Positions 19,901 to 28,153 of a stretch of DNA of 64,000 nt are shown here, piece after piece. The position numbers and the translations under genes are program-made. Within the stretch, counting starts at the first letter, position 1. Every line of letters begins with the position of its first letter. The notes below the pieces were generated by a model. That model was given only the letters and a program-made list of their open reading frames with translations. It searched no databases and had not been told where the DNA came from. This stretch comes from Microbacterium sp. GCS4. GTDB taxonomy: Bacteria > Actinomycetota > Actinomycetes > Actinomycetales > Microbacteriaceae. Where the stretch lies: contig NZ_LGYE01000001.1 of the NCBI RefSeq assembly GCF_001262495.1, forward strand, positions 1,302,001 through 1,366,000, given 5' to 3'.

Positions 19901-21161
19901 TGGCCTTCCACTCGGTGATGACGCTGTGGAACTGCGTGTTGCCGAAGGCCGGGAAGTCGGGGGCGTCCTCCGTCAGCGCCGTACCGCCCTCGGTGTGCAC
20001 CGTGTAGAACAGGCCGTTCTCGGCGAAGTCCGGATGGAACTCCGCGGCCCCGAGTCCGGTGCCGAGCCCCGCGCTGTTGTGGAAGTTGTCGAGGAACTGA
20101 TCCCGTACGTTCAGGTAGGGCACGTACTCGCCGGACTGCTCGTCGACGAGGTACAGGATCGCGTTGTTGTCGGGCACCATCAAGCGGCCCGACCCGTCCG
20201 GCACCTCGTCGAGGTGCGTGATGCGGTTGTGCCGCACGAGGCGCGGGTCCTGCGTCGCGGGTGTCGTCTGCGACTCCGGCAGCTGGGCGAGCTCGGTGAC
20301 CTCGATGCCGAGCGCGGCGAGCTCGGGGTCGGGCAGCGGGTTGAGCAGCGGCTGGGCCGGCGTCTCCCCCGGCGCGCAGTCGCCCTCGTTGCCGGTGGCG
20401 ATCGCGAGGTTCTCACGGCTCGTGTCGACGGCGACGTCGTCGAGCAGCAGCCGGCCGGCGCTGGACGCCCCGTTCTTCCAGAAGAAGCGATCGAGTGAGC
20501 CGTCGACCGCCTGACGGAACCCGAACTGCTCCTCGGTACCCTCGGGCAACCGGGTGATCTCCTCGTAGGGCCCGCCCTGGCTGTACACCGCGACCTGGTC
20601 GTTCGCGTTGTCGGCGACGATCCACACGCACTGCCAGGCGTCGCGCGACCACACGCCGGCAGGCTGGAACGCCCCGCCGTCACGCACCCGCAGCACGTCG
20701 TCGTTCTGGTTGTTCACGTACGCCCGGCTGTGGGTGTAGTCGTTCGGCGCGTCGACGTCGGTGAGCCCGAACGAGGTGTCGACGCTGCCGGTGCGCAGGA
20801 ACCGGAAGAACAGCGTTCCCGTGTCGCCCTCGGCGATCGCGGGGATCTCACGGTAGGCCTGCTGTCCTCCGCCGACCGACTCGACGACCTGGTTGTTCCC
20901 GTTCAGGGGGTCGGCCACGACCTGCGGGGCGGTCGAGGCGACCCATCCGTCCTGACCGTTCAGGGACGTGCGCTGGTAGTCCTCGAAGTCGATCAGCTCG
21001 GTGAACGGCTCAGCGGCAGCCGCGGGGGATGCTGCGAGCAACCCGCCCACCATGGCCGCCGCGACCGCTCCGGCCGCCATCCGTCTGCGCCCGCGGTGAG
21101 ACGGCGGAGCACCGTCCGTCCGCTCGCTCGTGCTCGTCGACCGCATGCTTCGTTCCTGCAT
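16980..21161 (-). CDS. Large secreted multidomain protein with sugar (sorbosone/PQQ-type) dehydrogenase and LamG-like domains
   Basis: 1393 residues. A signal peptide with an Arg-rich start and cleavage near AAAAEPF (~residue 50) is followed by a jelly-roll-like region (to ~250), a six-bladed propeller of the glucose/sorbosone dehydrogenase type (~310-715; HNRITHLDEVPDGSGRL, LGLRDPHRISWDP, GDNFGWSVREG), a LamG/concanavalin-like domain (~745-990), a second carbohydrate-binding-like sandwich (~1015-1207), and two ~88-residue near-identical repeats at the C-terminus. There is no LPXTG anchor, so it is probably released or wall-associated. ATG 21161 follows AGAGG. It lies 110 bp behind the last gene of the HAAT transporter and is likely co-transcribed with it. 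The enzymatic activity is inferred only. Confidence 0.85.
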   Translation of the reverse strand: MQERSMRSTSTSERTDGAPPSHRGRRRMAAGAVAAAMVGGLLAASPAAAAEPFTELIDFEDYQRTSLNGQDGWVASTAPQVVADPLNGNNQVVESVGGGQQAYREIPAIAEGDTGTLFFRFLRTGSVDTSFGLTDVDAPNDYTHSRAYVNNQNDDVLRVRDGGAFQPAGVWSRDAWQCVWIVADNANDQVAVYSQGGPYEEITRLPEGTEEQFGFRQAVDGSLDRFFWKNGASSAGRLLLDDVAVDTSRENLAIATGNEGDCAPGETPAQPLLNPLPDPELAALGIEVTELAQLPESQTTPATQDPRLVRHNRITHLDEVPDGSGRLMVPDNNAILYLVDEQSGEYVPYLNVRDQFLDNFHNSAGLGTGLGAAEFHPDFAENGLFYTVHTEGGTALTEDAPDFPAFGNTQFHSVITEWKATDPSAATFEGTHREVMRIPFGGRVHTVQQIAFNPTAEPGSAEHGILYILVGDGGNGVGNGNPQDLATPQGKVLRIDPTGSDSANGEYGVPADNPFVGQAGALPEIYALGLRDPHRISWDPEGDHTMYLAHIGEWQVESIYAVEPGDNFGWSVREGSFLAENRQIFPLPADDAQYGFTYPVAAYDHNRDPGQTGDAGVAVNGGFVYRGDIAELQGRYLFTDLVRGWVLSTEADEMVRNDGDIEDLATIEQLRVFADGVETTFQELVGDTRVDLRFGSDADGELYLVSKANGKIWKVTGARDASAPTSPFVLPELAPNVVTRHDFDHADAADPTVEIDQGRSGTDISLINGGVEMRVADSAYPGAGRALQTQQMSPRTASNDDWKAGVYDSSGVDSLSAFAGAEQAAVMGWFKPTGDHPAPNSGTANPDDVYNAIGLAGVLTGTSDGHAVRALLEIITVDGELKLVALGRRVDGAGSWTFAADRPWDEILKKGQWVHLAATFDFAAGEMKLFMNGEELAGRYTAANPWGEGATSDTAPAGIKIGGSFPQNNREANPFHGRMDDVMLLDTVPTAEQIAAQYALYGAVPSEPPAPAPCTPDGEVVTDVMDAANWAPRTPAKWEFPGDEIVLTEPGTDPGDGIRRPFEYAVLTEGEELGTFDLSAQVRLDEKASVNNRDVILVFGWQSDTEYYYAHLSKDNTIYPHNGIFKVDGADRVRIDDQWDGTIGAPPAVTDEEWHDVRLIRCADTGQVAVYLDGLSEPLMTATDTTFPSGRIGFGSFDNFGRLRDLTVTAAAVDEVAPRVTVKSETGATVGRDGVYSRVSFKLYDEGKVDRLTLNGVEKDLSDAAWSDLNGVVPGAFGAVEGANTLVVSDLAGNTTTVAFTLDVTPPSVTVKGGSAQTVGGDGVYSKVSFKLHDPGAVDLVVLNGVVKNLTDAVWSDLNDVVIGSMGAVAGDNTLVVRDVAGNATTVRFALTP
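16983..17515 (-). repeat. Two tandem ~88-residue repeats in the secreted protein
   Basis: The two C-terminal units share DGVYS(R/K)VSFKL, LNGV.K.L.DA.WSDLN and ANTLVV-type blocks. The unit boundaries are near 17250. They resemble bacterial Ig-like beta-sandwich modules used as spacers or binders on secreted enzymes. Confidence 0.75.
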
Positions 21162-21271
21162 CAGAGACCTCTTCCACGTCGTCGTGTGTGTCGTGCCGGA
21201 CGGACTGCTGCCTCGCTCCGGGGCGGCACTGCAGCGGAGCGGACGATCGGGGTGTCGGCGGTCGGGCGGTG

Positions 21272-22018
21272 CTACGGGGTCGTGGCGGGCTTGCCTCCGA
21301 GGTAGAGCGCGGCGAGCGTCGGGTCGGCGAGGAGCTCGGATGCCGGTCCCGAGATGTGCACGCGGCCGAGATCGAGCACGCAGCCGATGTCGGCCGTCTC
21401 GAGCGCGCGGCGGGCGTTCTGCTCCACGAGCAGCACGGCGGTGCCGGCATCCCGCATCCTGACGACCTGCTCGAACACCTTCTCGGTGGTCTTGGGGTCG
21501 AGTCCCATCGACGGCTCGTCCAGCAGCACGACCTTCGGGCTGACCATGAGCGAGCGCGCGAACTCGACCTGCTTCTGCTGCCCGCCGGAGAGGAGACCGG
21601 CGAGCTGCTTCCACCGCTCCCCCACGATCGGGAAGAGGTTCTGCACGAACTCGACACGCTCCTGGATGACTGCCTGATCCTTGAGGGTGAAAGCGCCGAG
21701 CATGACGTTCTCGCCGACGGTCATCTCACGGAACACGCTGTGCCCCTGCAGCACGTGCGCGAGCCCGTTGCGCAGCATCGACTGCGGGCCGTCGCCGGTG
21801 ATATCCCGCCCGTCGACCGAGATGCGTCCCGAACGCGGCTTGAGCATGCCGCTCGCGACCTTGAGCACGGTCGACTTGCCCGCACCGTTGGGGCCGACGA
21901 GGCAGACGACCGATCCCGGCGGCACCTCGACGGTGAGTCCCCGGAGCACCAGCGCAGCGCGGCCGTAACCGGCCTCGATGTCGCGCAGTTCGAGCAGGTT
22001 CTTCGCTTCAGACTCCAA
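21272..22018 (-). CDS. ABC transporter ATP-binding protein, LivF type
   Basis: 248 residues. Walker A GPNGAGKST (~residue 42), signature LSGGQQKQVEFARSL, Walker B VVLLDEPSMGLDPK, and the LivF-specific VLLVEQNARRAL. It energises a hydrophobic-amino-acid-type (HAAT) importer at the inner face of the membrane. It overlaps the LivG-type gene by 11 bp. The substrate of the whole system is not defined by sequence. Confidence 0.93.
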   Translation of the reverse strand: MESEAKNLLELRDIEAGYGRAALVLRGLTVEVPPGSVVCLVGPNGAGKSTVLKVASGMLKPRSGRISVDGRDITGDGPQSMLRNGLAHVLQGHSVFREMTVGENVMLGAFTLKDQAVIQERVEFVQNLFPIVGERWKQLAGLLSGGQQKQVEFARSLMVSPKVVLLDEPSMGLDPKTTEKVFEQVVRMRDAGTAVLLVEQNARRALETADIGCVLDLGRVHISGPASELLADPTLAALYLGGKPATTP

Positions 22019-22760
22019 GGTAGGCCTCCAGGACGCGCGGGTCTTGCTGGATGATCTCGGGGGTGCCCTCGGCGATCGGGCGACCGCGGTCGAACACCAC
22101 GACGTGATCGCACAGGCTCATGACCATCTCCATGTTGTGCTCGACGATGATGAAGGTCTTGCCCTCTTCGTTGAGCTCGCGGACGAGTGTGGCGATGCGG
22201 CCGATGAGCGCCGGGTTCACGCCACCGGCCGGCTCGTCGAGCATGATCGTGTCGGGCTCGCCCATCAGCACGCCCGCGAGCTCGAGGAGCTTCTGCTGGC
22301 CGTAGCTGAGGTTGCGGGCCTCGGCGTGCTCGAGGTGGTCGATGCCGACGCGGCGCAGCCATCCGCGGGCCCGTTCCAGCTCGTCCGGATCATGCGCCGA
22401 CCGCAGCTGCTGGCGGATGCTGGTGCTCCGCACCGCGACCAGCAGGTTCTCCATCACGGTCATGCGCGGGAAGACACGGCACAGCTGGAAGCTGCGTCCG
22501 ATGCCTGCTCGGGCGATCCGGTCGGGCGACTTCCGGGTGATCGACTGGCCCCGGTAGCGGACCTCGCCGGAATCCGGCTTGATCATGCCCGTGACGCAGT
22601 TGAAGAAGGTCGTCTTACCCGATCCGTTCGGTCCGATCAGCCCGTTGACCTTGCCCTCGCGGAAGCTGACGGAAGCCTCGTCGACGGCTGTCACGCCGCC
22701 GAACCTCTTGGTCATCGAGGCCGTGCTCAGGCTCTCGAGCGTGGTGGTGGCGGCGTTCAT
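22008..22760 (-). CDS. ABC transporter ATP-binding protein, LivG type
   Basis: 250 residues. Walker A GPNGSGKTTF, LivG-like IGRSFQLCRVFPRMTVMENLL (split: IGRSFQLCRVF, MTVMENLL), signature LSYGQQKLLELAGVL, Walker B TIMLDEPAGGVNP and the switch IIVEHNMEMV. The LSYGQ variant of the signature is usual in LivG proteins. The start overlaps the permease stop by 4 bp. Confidence 0.93.
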   Translation of the reverse strand: MNAATTTLESLSTASMTKRFGGVTAVDEASVSFREGKVNGLIGPNGSGKTTFFNCVTGMIKPDSGEVRYRGQSITRKSPDRIARAGIGRSFQLCRVFPRMTVMENLLVAVRSTSIRQQLRSAHDPDELERARGWLRRVGIDHLEHAEARNLSYGQQKLLELAGVLMGEPDTIMLDEPAGGVNPALIGRIATLVRELNEEGKTFIIVEHNMEMVMSLCDHVVVFDRGRPIAEGTPEIIQQDPRVLEAYLGV

Positions 22761-23875
22761 GCTGACGTCTCCTTGCCCGCGGCATCCGCTGTCCGCTTCT
22801 CGTTCTGCTCCAGCAGCTGCGCCGCGGTGACCTCGCGGATCGACGCCTCGTCAGACTTCTTCCGGAAGAGCGAGCCGACCGCCGGGATCACGCCGTCCGG
22901 CATGAAGAGCACGACCACGCCGAGCAGGATGCCGGTGGCGATGAGGTGGAACTGCGTGTCGCCGAACTCGAGCTTGAAGTACTCGAGCGCGATGCCGACG
23001 ACCACGGCGCCCAGCAGCGGGCCGAACAGGTTGCGCACCCCGCCGAGCAGCGCCATGAGCACCATGTACGAGCCGATCAGGATCGAGAACTGGAAGATCG
23101 GGTCGAGGTCGCCGAACCACAGCGCGTACAGTCCGCCGCCGAGCGCCACGAAGAACGCCGACAGGATGTAGGCGATCAGCTTGTAGCGGGTGGTGGGGAC
23201 GCCGAGCGCCTGCGCCTTGTCCTCGTCCTCGCGGATCGACTTCAGCGCCGTGCCGAACTTCGACCGGTCGATGATCCACCACGTGAGCAGGGCGAAGGCG
23301 AGCACCGCGACGAACAGGTAGAAGAACACGCGGTGGTGCTCCGGGCGGAGCATGCCGGGGAAGGGCCGGGGGACGTTGAGTCCCTCGGACCCGCCGGTGA
23401 CCTCGCGCCAGCTCTGGAACACCAGCAGCATGATGAGCACGAACGCGATCGAGACGATCACGAACGACGCACCTCGCACCCGCAGCGCGGCGATGCCGAT
23501 CGGGATGGCGACGATCGCGACGAGCACCGTCGCGACGATCCACGCCACGAAGCCGGGCAGGGCCAGGTACTTGATGAGGAGGCCCGTGCCGTAGGCGCCG
23601 AGTCCGAAGTAGGCCGCGTGCCCGAGCGAGATGTACCCGGTGAAGCCACCCATGAAGTTCCACCCCGTGGACAGCACGGCGTAGTTCAGGATGACGACGC
23701 CCGCCGACAGGATGTACGGGTTGGGGGCGATCGTCGGGAACGACAGCACCAGGGCCGCCCCGACGACGAGGAGGACGAGGCGCACCCACTTCGCCGCCGG
23801 ACGGCGGACGGGGGCGGGCGGAGCGATGACGACCGTCTCGGTCGCGATCGGTTCGCGGCTAGAAACGCTGGGCAA
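22757..23875 (-). CDS. ABC transporter permease, LivM type
   Basis: 372 residues with about ten hydrophobic segments. The LivM pattern GYISLGHAAYFGLGAYGTGLL is followed by the coupling loop containing RSKFGTALKSIREDEDKAQALG. The N-terminal ~35 residues and the C-terminal ~40 are polar and cytoplasmic. It overlaps the LivH-type gene by 17 bp, consistent with one mRNA. Confidence 0.92.
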   Translation of the reverse strand: MPSVSSREPIATETVVIAPPAPVRRPAAKWVRLVLLVVGAALVLSFPTIAPNPYILSAGVVILNYAVLSTGWNFMGGFTGYISLGHAAYFGLGAYGTGLLIKYLALPGFVAWIVATVLVAIVAIPIGIAALRVRGASFVIVSIAFVLIMLLVFQSWREVTGGSEGLNVPRPFPGMLRPEHHRVFFYLFVAVLAFALLTWWIIDRSKFGTALKSIREDEDKAQALGVPTTRYKLIAYILSAFFVALGGGLYALWFGDLDPIFQFSILIGSYMVLMALLGGVRNLFGPLLGAVVVGIALEYFKLEFGDTQFHLIATGILLGVVVLFMPDGVIPAVGSLFRKKSDEASIREVTAAQLLEQNEKRTADAAGKETSA

Positions 23876-24743
23876 GACGACCTCCGAAGAATCCCTGCGG
23901 GCGGAACATGAGCGTGGCGAACAGCGCGACGTAGAACACCGTCTGCGCCCAGGTCGGCCCGAGCGGCAGTTGCAGCAGGCTCTGCGCGATGCCGAGCACG
24001 AGGGCCGCGATGGCGGCGCCCGGGATGCTGCCGAGGCCGCCGACCACGATGATGGCCATGAGCGGGCCGATCCAGTGCCAGTGCAGCGACGGGTAGATCG
24101 TGGCGTCGAGCGACAACGCCGTGCCGCCGATCGCTGCCGTGGCGAGCCCGAGGCCGAATCCGTAGCCCGCGACCCGGTCGGTGTTGATGCCGACCAGGCG
24201 CGCCGCCTCCGGATGCTGGATCGTGGCTCGCAGCGCCTGACCGAACTTCGTGTACTTCAACAGCACGAACAGTCCGGCGAGCGCGACGGCAGCCAGACCG
24301 AAGGCGATCAGCTTGACCACCGGCACCTGCGCGCCGAACACCTCGAGGCTCGCACTCGCGTACGGCAACGGGATGCGCCGCTGGGTTCCGGTGAAGAAGA
24401 AGCCGAGCGCCCCTTCGATGATGAGCGCCACCGCGAAGGTGAGCAGCACCGACATCATGGTCAGGGTCAGCGGCTTGAGCCTCGAGACGAGCAGCCGCTG
24501 CATCACGACGCCGGTGAGGAAGAACAGCGGCACCGTCACGACGAGCGACACGAGCGGGTCGATGCCGGTCTCCCGGTTGAACCACCACGCGAGGTAGGCC
24601 GCGAGGATGAGGAACGCGGAGTGCGCGATCATCACCACCCGCATGATGCCGAAGTAGAGGGTGAGCCCGGCGGCCAGGAGGGCGTAGAGCCCGCCCAGCA
24701 GGATGCCGAGGATGAGGCTTTGAAGGAGGAGGGATCCGCTCAC
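23859..24743 (-). CDS. ABC transporter permease, LivH type
   Basis: 294 residues with eight hydrophobic segments. LGGLYALLAAGLTLYFGIMR and the coupling helix TKFGQALRATIQHPEAARLVGI are characteristic of LivH permeases. Located ten bases after the substrate-binding protein gene. Confidence 0.92.
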   Translation of the reverse strand: MSGSLLLQSLILGILLGGLYALLAAGLTLYFGIMRVVMIAHSAFLILAAYLAWWFNRETGIDPLVSLVVTVPLFFLTGVVMQRLLVSRLKPLTLTMMSVLLTFAVALIIEGALGFFFTGTQRRIPLPYASASLEVFGAQVPVVKLIAFGLAAVALAGLFVLLKYTKFGQALRATIQHPEAARLVGINTDRVAGYGFGLGLATAAIGGTALSLDATIYPSLHWHWIGPLMAIIVVGGLGSIPGAAIAALVLGIAQSLLQLPLGPTWAQTVFYVALFATLMFRPQGFFGGRLAQRF

Positions 24744-24753
24744 GATCTACGGA

Positions 24754-25989
24754 TCACCACGTCGGCTTCGGGAAGACGAAATCGGTCTCCTTGACGTCCT
24801 CGGGAAGGACGATGAGGATCTCGCCGCCGACCCACTGCTGGATGAGGTGGGCGCCGGTGGGCTTGCCGGTCTCGTCCCAGCTGAGAGGCCCGACCACGGT
24901 CTCGACCTCGTTGCCGCGCAGCCAGTCGATCAGCCCCTGCTGGCACTCGCCCTGCTCGGCGCATCCGACGGCCTCGACCGCGGCGGCGACGACCTGGCCG
25001 GTCGTGTACGCGTTCGCCTCGTCCTCCGACGGCGGGTTGCCGTGCATCTCGGTGTACTTCTCGACGAACTCGACGTTGCTCGGGAACTGCGACTTGGGCG
25101 AGTATCCGGTCGGGGCGAGGATGCCCTCTGTCGCTCCGCCGATCGCCGCGGCGAACTCGGGGTTGGTGGGGGCGGTGGAGAACGCCGCGAGCTCCGGCTG
25201 ATAGTTCAGCTGCTGCAGCGCGATGATCAGGTTGACGGCATCCTGGTACTGCGTGCCGCCGATGACGATGTCGGCATCCGACTGCGCGATCTTGGCGGCG
25301 ATGGTCGAGAAGTCGGTCGTGTTCGGCGGGTACACCTCGTCGACGAGGATCTCGACGCCGGCTTCTTCCAGTTTGTCGCGAAGACCGTAGGCGGTGCCCT
25401 GCGCGAAGGGGTCGTCCATCGAGGCCACGGCGGCCGTCTCGGGGCGCTGGTCCTCGGGGAGCGCCAGCAGGTACTCGGCGAGGTTGTTGTAGTGATCGTT
25501 CGCGATCGCGGGGGCCGCGTAGAAGAGGTTGTCGAAGCCCTGCTCGAAGACCTCCTCGGCGGCGCCGGCCGGTTCGACGAAGAGCATCCCGTACTCCTGC
25601 GCGACACGCGCGGAGGGGACGACGAGGCGTGTGGAGAACGGCCCGAACACGAGGTCGACGCCATCCTGCGCGATGAGCGACTCGTAGTCGGAGACGACGC
25701 GGTCGGCGTTCGACTGGTCGTCGAGGATCTTCAGCTCGACCTGACGGCCGAGCAGACCGCCGTTCTCGTTGACGATGTCGCGCCAGGCCTCGTAGCCGCG
25801 CTCGACGCCCTTGCCCGGCTCGGAGAAGTCGCCGGTGAGCGGGAGCGAGATCCCGATCACGATGGGATCGTCGGCGCCGTCACCGCCCGACTGCCCTCCG
25901 GCTCCGGAACAGCCCGAAACGACGAGCGATGCGATTGCGACCGTGCCGACGGCTGCGGCGATCCGTCGACCTTGGCGGGATGCAGTCAT
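24754..25989 (-). CDS. ABC transporter substrate-binding lipoprotein, LivK/periplasmic-binding type I
   Basis: 411 residues. Lipoprotein signal with LVVSGC (Cys27), a short Gly/Asp linker, then the type-I binding fold IVIGISLPLTGDFSEPGKGVERGYEAW. It captures the ligand outside the membrane for the LivH/M/G/F-type genes downstream. It is the first gene of the operon and sits behind two LacI-type operator palindromes, so the ligand is more likely a carbohydrate, aromatic or related compound than leucine. That inference rests on regulation only. Confidence 0.92.
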   Translation of the reverse strand: MTASRQGRRIAAAVGTVAIASLVVSGCSGAGGQSGGDGADDPIVIGISLPLTGDFSEPGKGVERGYEAWRDIVNENGGLLGRQVELKILDDQSNADRVVSDYESLIAQDGVDLVFGPFSTRLVVPSARVAQEYGMLFVEPAGAAEEVFEQGFDNLFYAAPAIANDHYNNLAEYLLALPEDQRPETAAVASMDDPFAQGTAYGLRDKLEEAGVEILVDEVYPPNTTDFSTIAAKIAQSDADIVIGGTQYQDAVNLIIALQQLNYQPELAAFSTAPTNPEFAAAIGGATEGILAPTGYSPKSQFPSNVEFVEKYTEMHGNPPSEDEANAYTTGQVVAAAVEAVGCAEQGECQQGLIDWLRGNEVETVVGPLSWDETGKPTGAHLIQQWVGGEILIVLPEDVKETDFVFPKPTW

Positions 25990-26014
25990 GCGATTGTCTC
26001 CTACGTCATCGTAG

Positions 26015-26040
26015 CGAAAGCGCTTTCGTAAGCGCTTCCG
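26015..26040. promoter_or_regulatory. Tandem LacI-type operators
   Basis: CGAAAGCGCTTTCG (26015-26028) is a perfect 14-bp palindrome. It shares two bases with CGTAAGCGCTTCCG (26027-26040), which has the same AAGCGCTT core. The central CG dyad flanked by A/T-leaning arms is the classic LacI/GalR-family operator. The pair lies 26 bp upstream of the HAAT transporter operon start and 78 bp from the divergent LacI regulator, so it probably controls both. Confidence 0.8.
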
Positions 26041-26117
26041 TCAATATACTGGGATGCACGGGCGAGGGCAACCCTCAACGCGCACAGCGTCGGTTATTCT
26101 CGCGCGGGGAGGTATTC

Positions 26118-27131
26118 GTGAAGAACACAGGGACGCCACGCCTGGTCGACGTCGCACAGGCCGCAGGGGTCTCGCTGGCGAGCGCGTCCCGGGCGATGAC
26201 GGGCGGCTCGGGCATCTCCTCCAGCGTCGCCGAGCACGTGCGCCGGATCGCGCAGGAGCTCGGGTACGAACCCAACCTCCACGCGCGCGGACTCGCCGGC
26301 GGGCTCGTCCCCACGATCGGACTGCTCGTGCACGAGATCGGAGACCCCTACTTCTCCGAGATCGCCAGCGGGGTCATCCGCAACGCCACGCTCGAGAACC
26401 GCTCGGTGCAGATCGCACAGGCCGACCGCACGCCCGAGAGCGAGCTGGCCCAGGTGCAGGCGCTCCGGCGACAACGGGTCGGATCGATCATCATCGCCGG
26501 GTCCGGCTACTCCGACCCCGTGCACGAGCAGCGGATGGCGGATGCCCTCAGCGACTTCTCCCTCGCGGGCGGGCGGGCGGCGGTGATCGGACGGCACCAT
26601 CTGCCCGTCGATGCCGTGCTGCCCGACAACCACGGCGCGGGAGCCTCGATCGGACGGCACCTCGCCGGACTCGGCCACCGACGCATCGGCGTCGTCGCAG
26701 GGCCGCTCGACCTCAACACCGTCGCCGACCGCATCGCCGGACTCCGCGCGGGCACCGCCGACGTGGGAGCGGAGCTGACGATCGTTTCACAGTCGTTCAC
26801 ACGCGAGGGCGGGATGGCGGGGGCGCGGGAGCTGCTCGGTCGAGGCCTCACCGCGATCGTCGGACTCAACGACGCGATGGCCATCGGCATCCTCAGCGAG
26901 CTGCGCCAGCACGCCATCCGCGTGCCGGAGGACCTGTCGGTCGTGGGATTCGACGACATCGCCGTCGCGGGCGACGTGGCTCCCTCGCTCACGACCGCGC
27001 GCATCCCGATGTTCGAGATGGGCCAGCTCGCCGTCGGGCTCATCCTGCGCCCGGTCGCCGACGAGCCGCGGACCGTCACGACGACGCACGAGCTGATCGT
27101 GCGCGACTCCTCGGGGCCTCCCCTCACCTGA
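26118..27131 (+). CDS. LacI-family transcriptional regulator
   Basis: 337 residues from GTG 26118, preceded by GGGAGG. HTH PRLVDVAQAAGVSLASASRAM (split: PRLVDVAQAAG, VSLASASRAM), hinge helix ending LHARGLAGG, and a periplasmic-binding-like effector domain (TIGLLVHEIGDPYFSEIASG, VVGFDDIAVAG). The hinge leucine pattern fits binding at a CG-centred operator, as found just upstream. It is divergent from the HAAT operon and followed 34 bp later by a CE7 esterase, so it probably regulates both sides. Confidence 0.94.
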   Translation: MKNTGTPRLVDVAQAAGVSLASASRAMTGGSGISSSVAEHVRRIAQELGYEPNLHARGLAGGLVPTIGLLVHEIGDPYFSEIASGVIRNATLENRSVQIAQADRTPESELAQVQALRRQRVGSIIIAGSGYSDPVHEQRMADALSDFSLAGGRAAVIGRHHLPVDAVLPDNHGAGASIGRHLAGLGHRRIGVVAGPLDLNTVADRIAGLRAGTADVGAELTIVSQSFTREGGMAGARELLGRGLTAIVGLNDAMAIGILSELRQHAIRVPEDLSVVGFDDIAVAGDVAPSLTTARIPMFEMGQLAVGLILRPVADEPRTVTTTHELIVRDSSGPPLT

Positions 27132-27165
27132 CGGCGCGCTCGCCCGATTCTGGGAGGATGCTGTC

Positions 27166-28140
27166 ATGCCCCGCTTCGACCTCGCCCCGGAACAGCTGCG
27201 CGTCTACCGCCCCGACGTCGCCGAGCCCGCAGACTTCGACGAGTTCTGGACCACGACGCTCGCGTCCGCCCGCGCGAAGGCCGCCCCGCCGCGCCTACGC
27301 CGAGTCGATTCGCCGCTGCGCACGGTGGAGGTCTTCGACGTCACGTTCTCGGGGTACGACGGCGACCCGATCTCTGCCTGGCTGACACGGCCGGCCGGGG
27401 CTGAGGAGCCGCTCCCCGTCGTCGTCGAGTACCTCGGCTACGGCGGCGGCCGCGGCCTCCCCCACGAGCACATCGCGTGGGCCTCATCCGGGTACGCGCA
27501 TCTCGTCATGGACACGCGGGGTCAGGGGTCGGGCTGGGGAACCGGCGGCGGCACCCCCGACCCGCACGGCACCGGCCCGTCGGCGGCCGGCTATATGACC
27601 CGAGGCATCCTCGATCCCGCGGAGTACTACTACCGCCGTGTCTTCACCGACGGCGTGCTCGCGGTCGACGCCGTGCGCGGCATGGACGGACTCGACGCGA
27701 ACCGCGTCGCCGTGACGGGCACGAGCCAGGGCGGCGGCATCGCCATCGCGGTCGCGGGCCTCGCCGAAGGTCTCGTCGCGGTGATGCCGGACGTGCCGTT
27801 CCTGTGCCACTTCGAGCGGGCCGTCGGCATGACCGGACGCGACCCGTACCAGGAGATCGTCCGGTACCTCTCGGTTCACCGCGACCAGGTCGAACGGGTC
27901 TTCACGACGCTCTCGTACTTCGACGGCGTCACCTTCGCGAAGCGCGCGAGCGCTCCCGCGCTGTTCTCGGTCGCGCTGCTCGACCAGACGTGCCCACCCT
28001 CGACGGTGTACGCCGCGAGGAACAGCTGGAACGGGACGGCCGAGATCGTCGACTACCCGTTCAACGAGCACGAAGGCGGCCTGGGAGAGCAGTGGCTGCG
28101 GCAAGCGCGATTCCTCACCGACGCGGAGCGTACGCCCTGA
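27166..28140 (+). CDS. Acetylxylan esterase / cephalosporin-C deacetylase family (CE7)
   Basis: 324 residues, the usual CE7 length. Alpha/beta hydrolase with RGQGSGWG (CE7 motif RGQ), nucleophile GTSQGGG (Ser ~187), Asp in LLDQTCPPST (~272) and His in NEHEGG (~301). These cytoplasmic esterases remove acetyl groups from xylo-oligosaccharides. There is no signal peptide. The neighbouring LacI regulator and CUT1 sugar transporter (opposite strand) support a role in plant-polysaccharide use. Confidence 0.93.
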   Translation: MPRFDLAPEQLRVYRPDVAEPADFDEFWTTTLASARAKAAPPRLRRVDSPLRTVEVFDVTFSGYDGDPISAWLTRPAGAEEPLPVVVEYLGYGGGRGLPHEHIAWASSGYAHLVMDTRGQGSGWGTGGGTPDPHGTGPSAAGYMTRGILDPAEYYYRRVFTDGVLAVDAVRGMDGLDANRVAVTGTSQGGGIAIAVAGLAEGLVAVMPDVPFLCHFERAVGMTGRDPYQEIVRYLSVHRDQVERVFTTLSYFDGVTFAKRASAPALFSVALLDQTCPPSTVYAARNSWNGTAEIVDYPFNEHEGGLGEQWLRQARFLTDAERTP

Positions 28141-28153
28141 CGCCGGTCGCCCC

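Noticed and set aside
21162..21614. N-terminal extension of the secreted dehydrogenase-like protein
   Set aside because: The extension covers the LivF-type gene in another frame; the ribosome binding site and signal peptide place the start at 21161.
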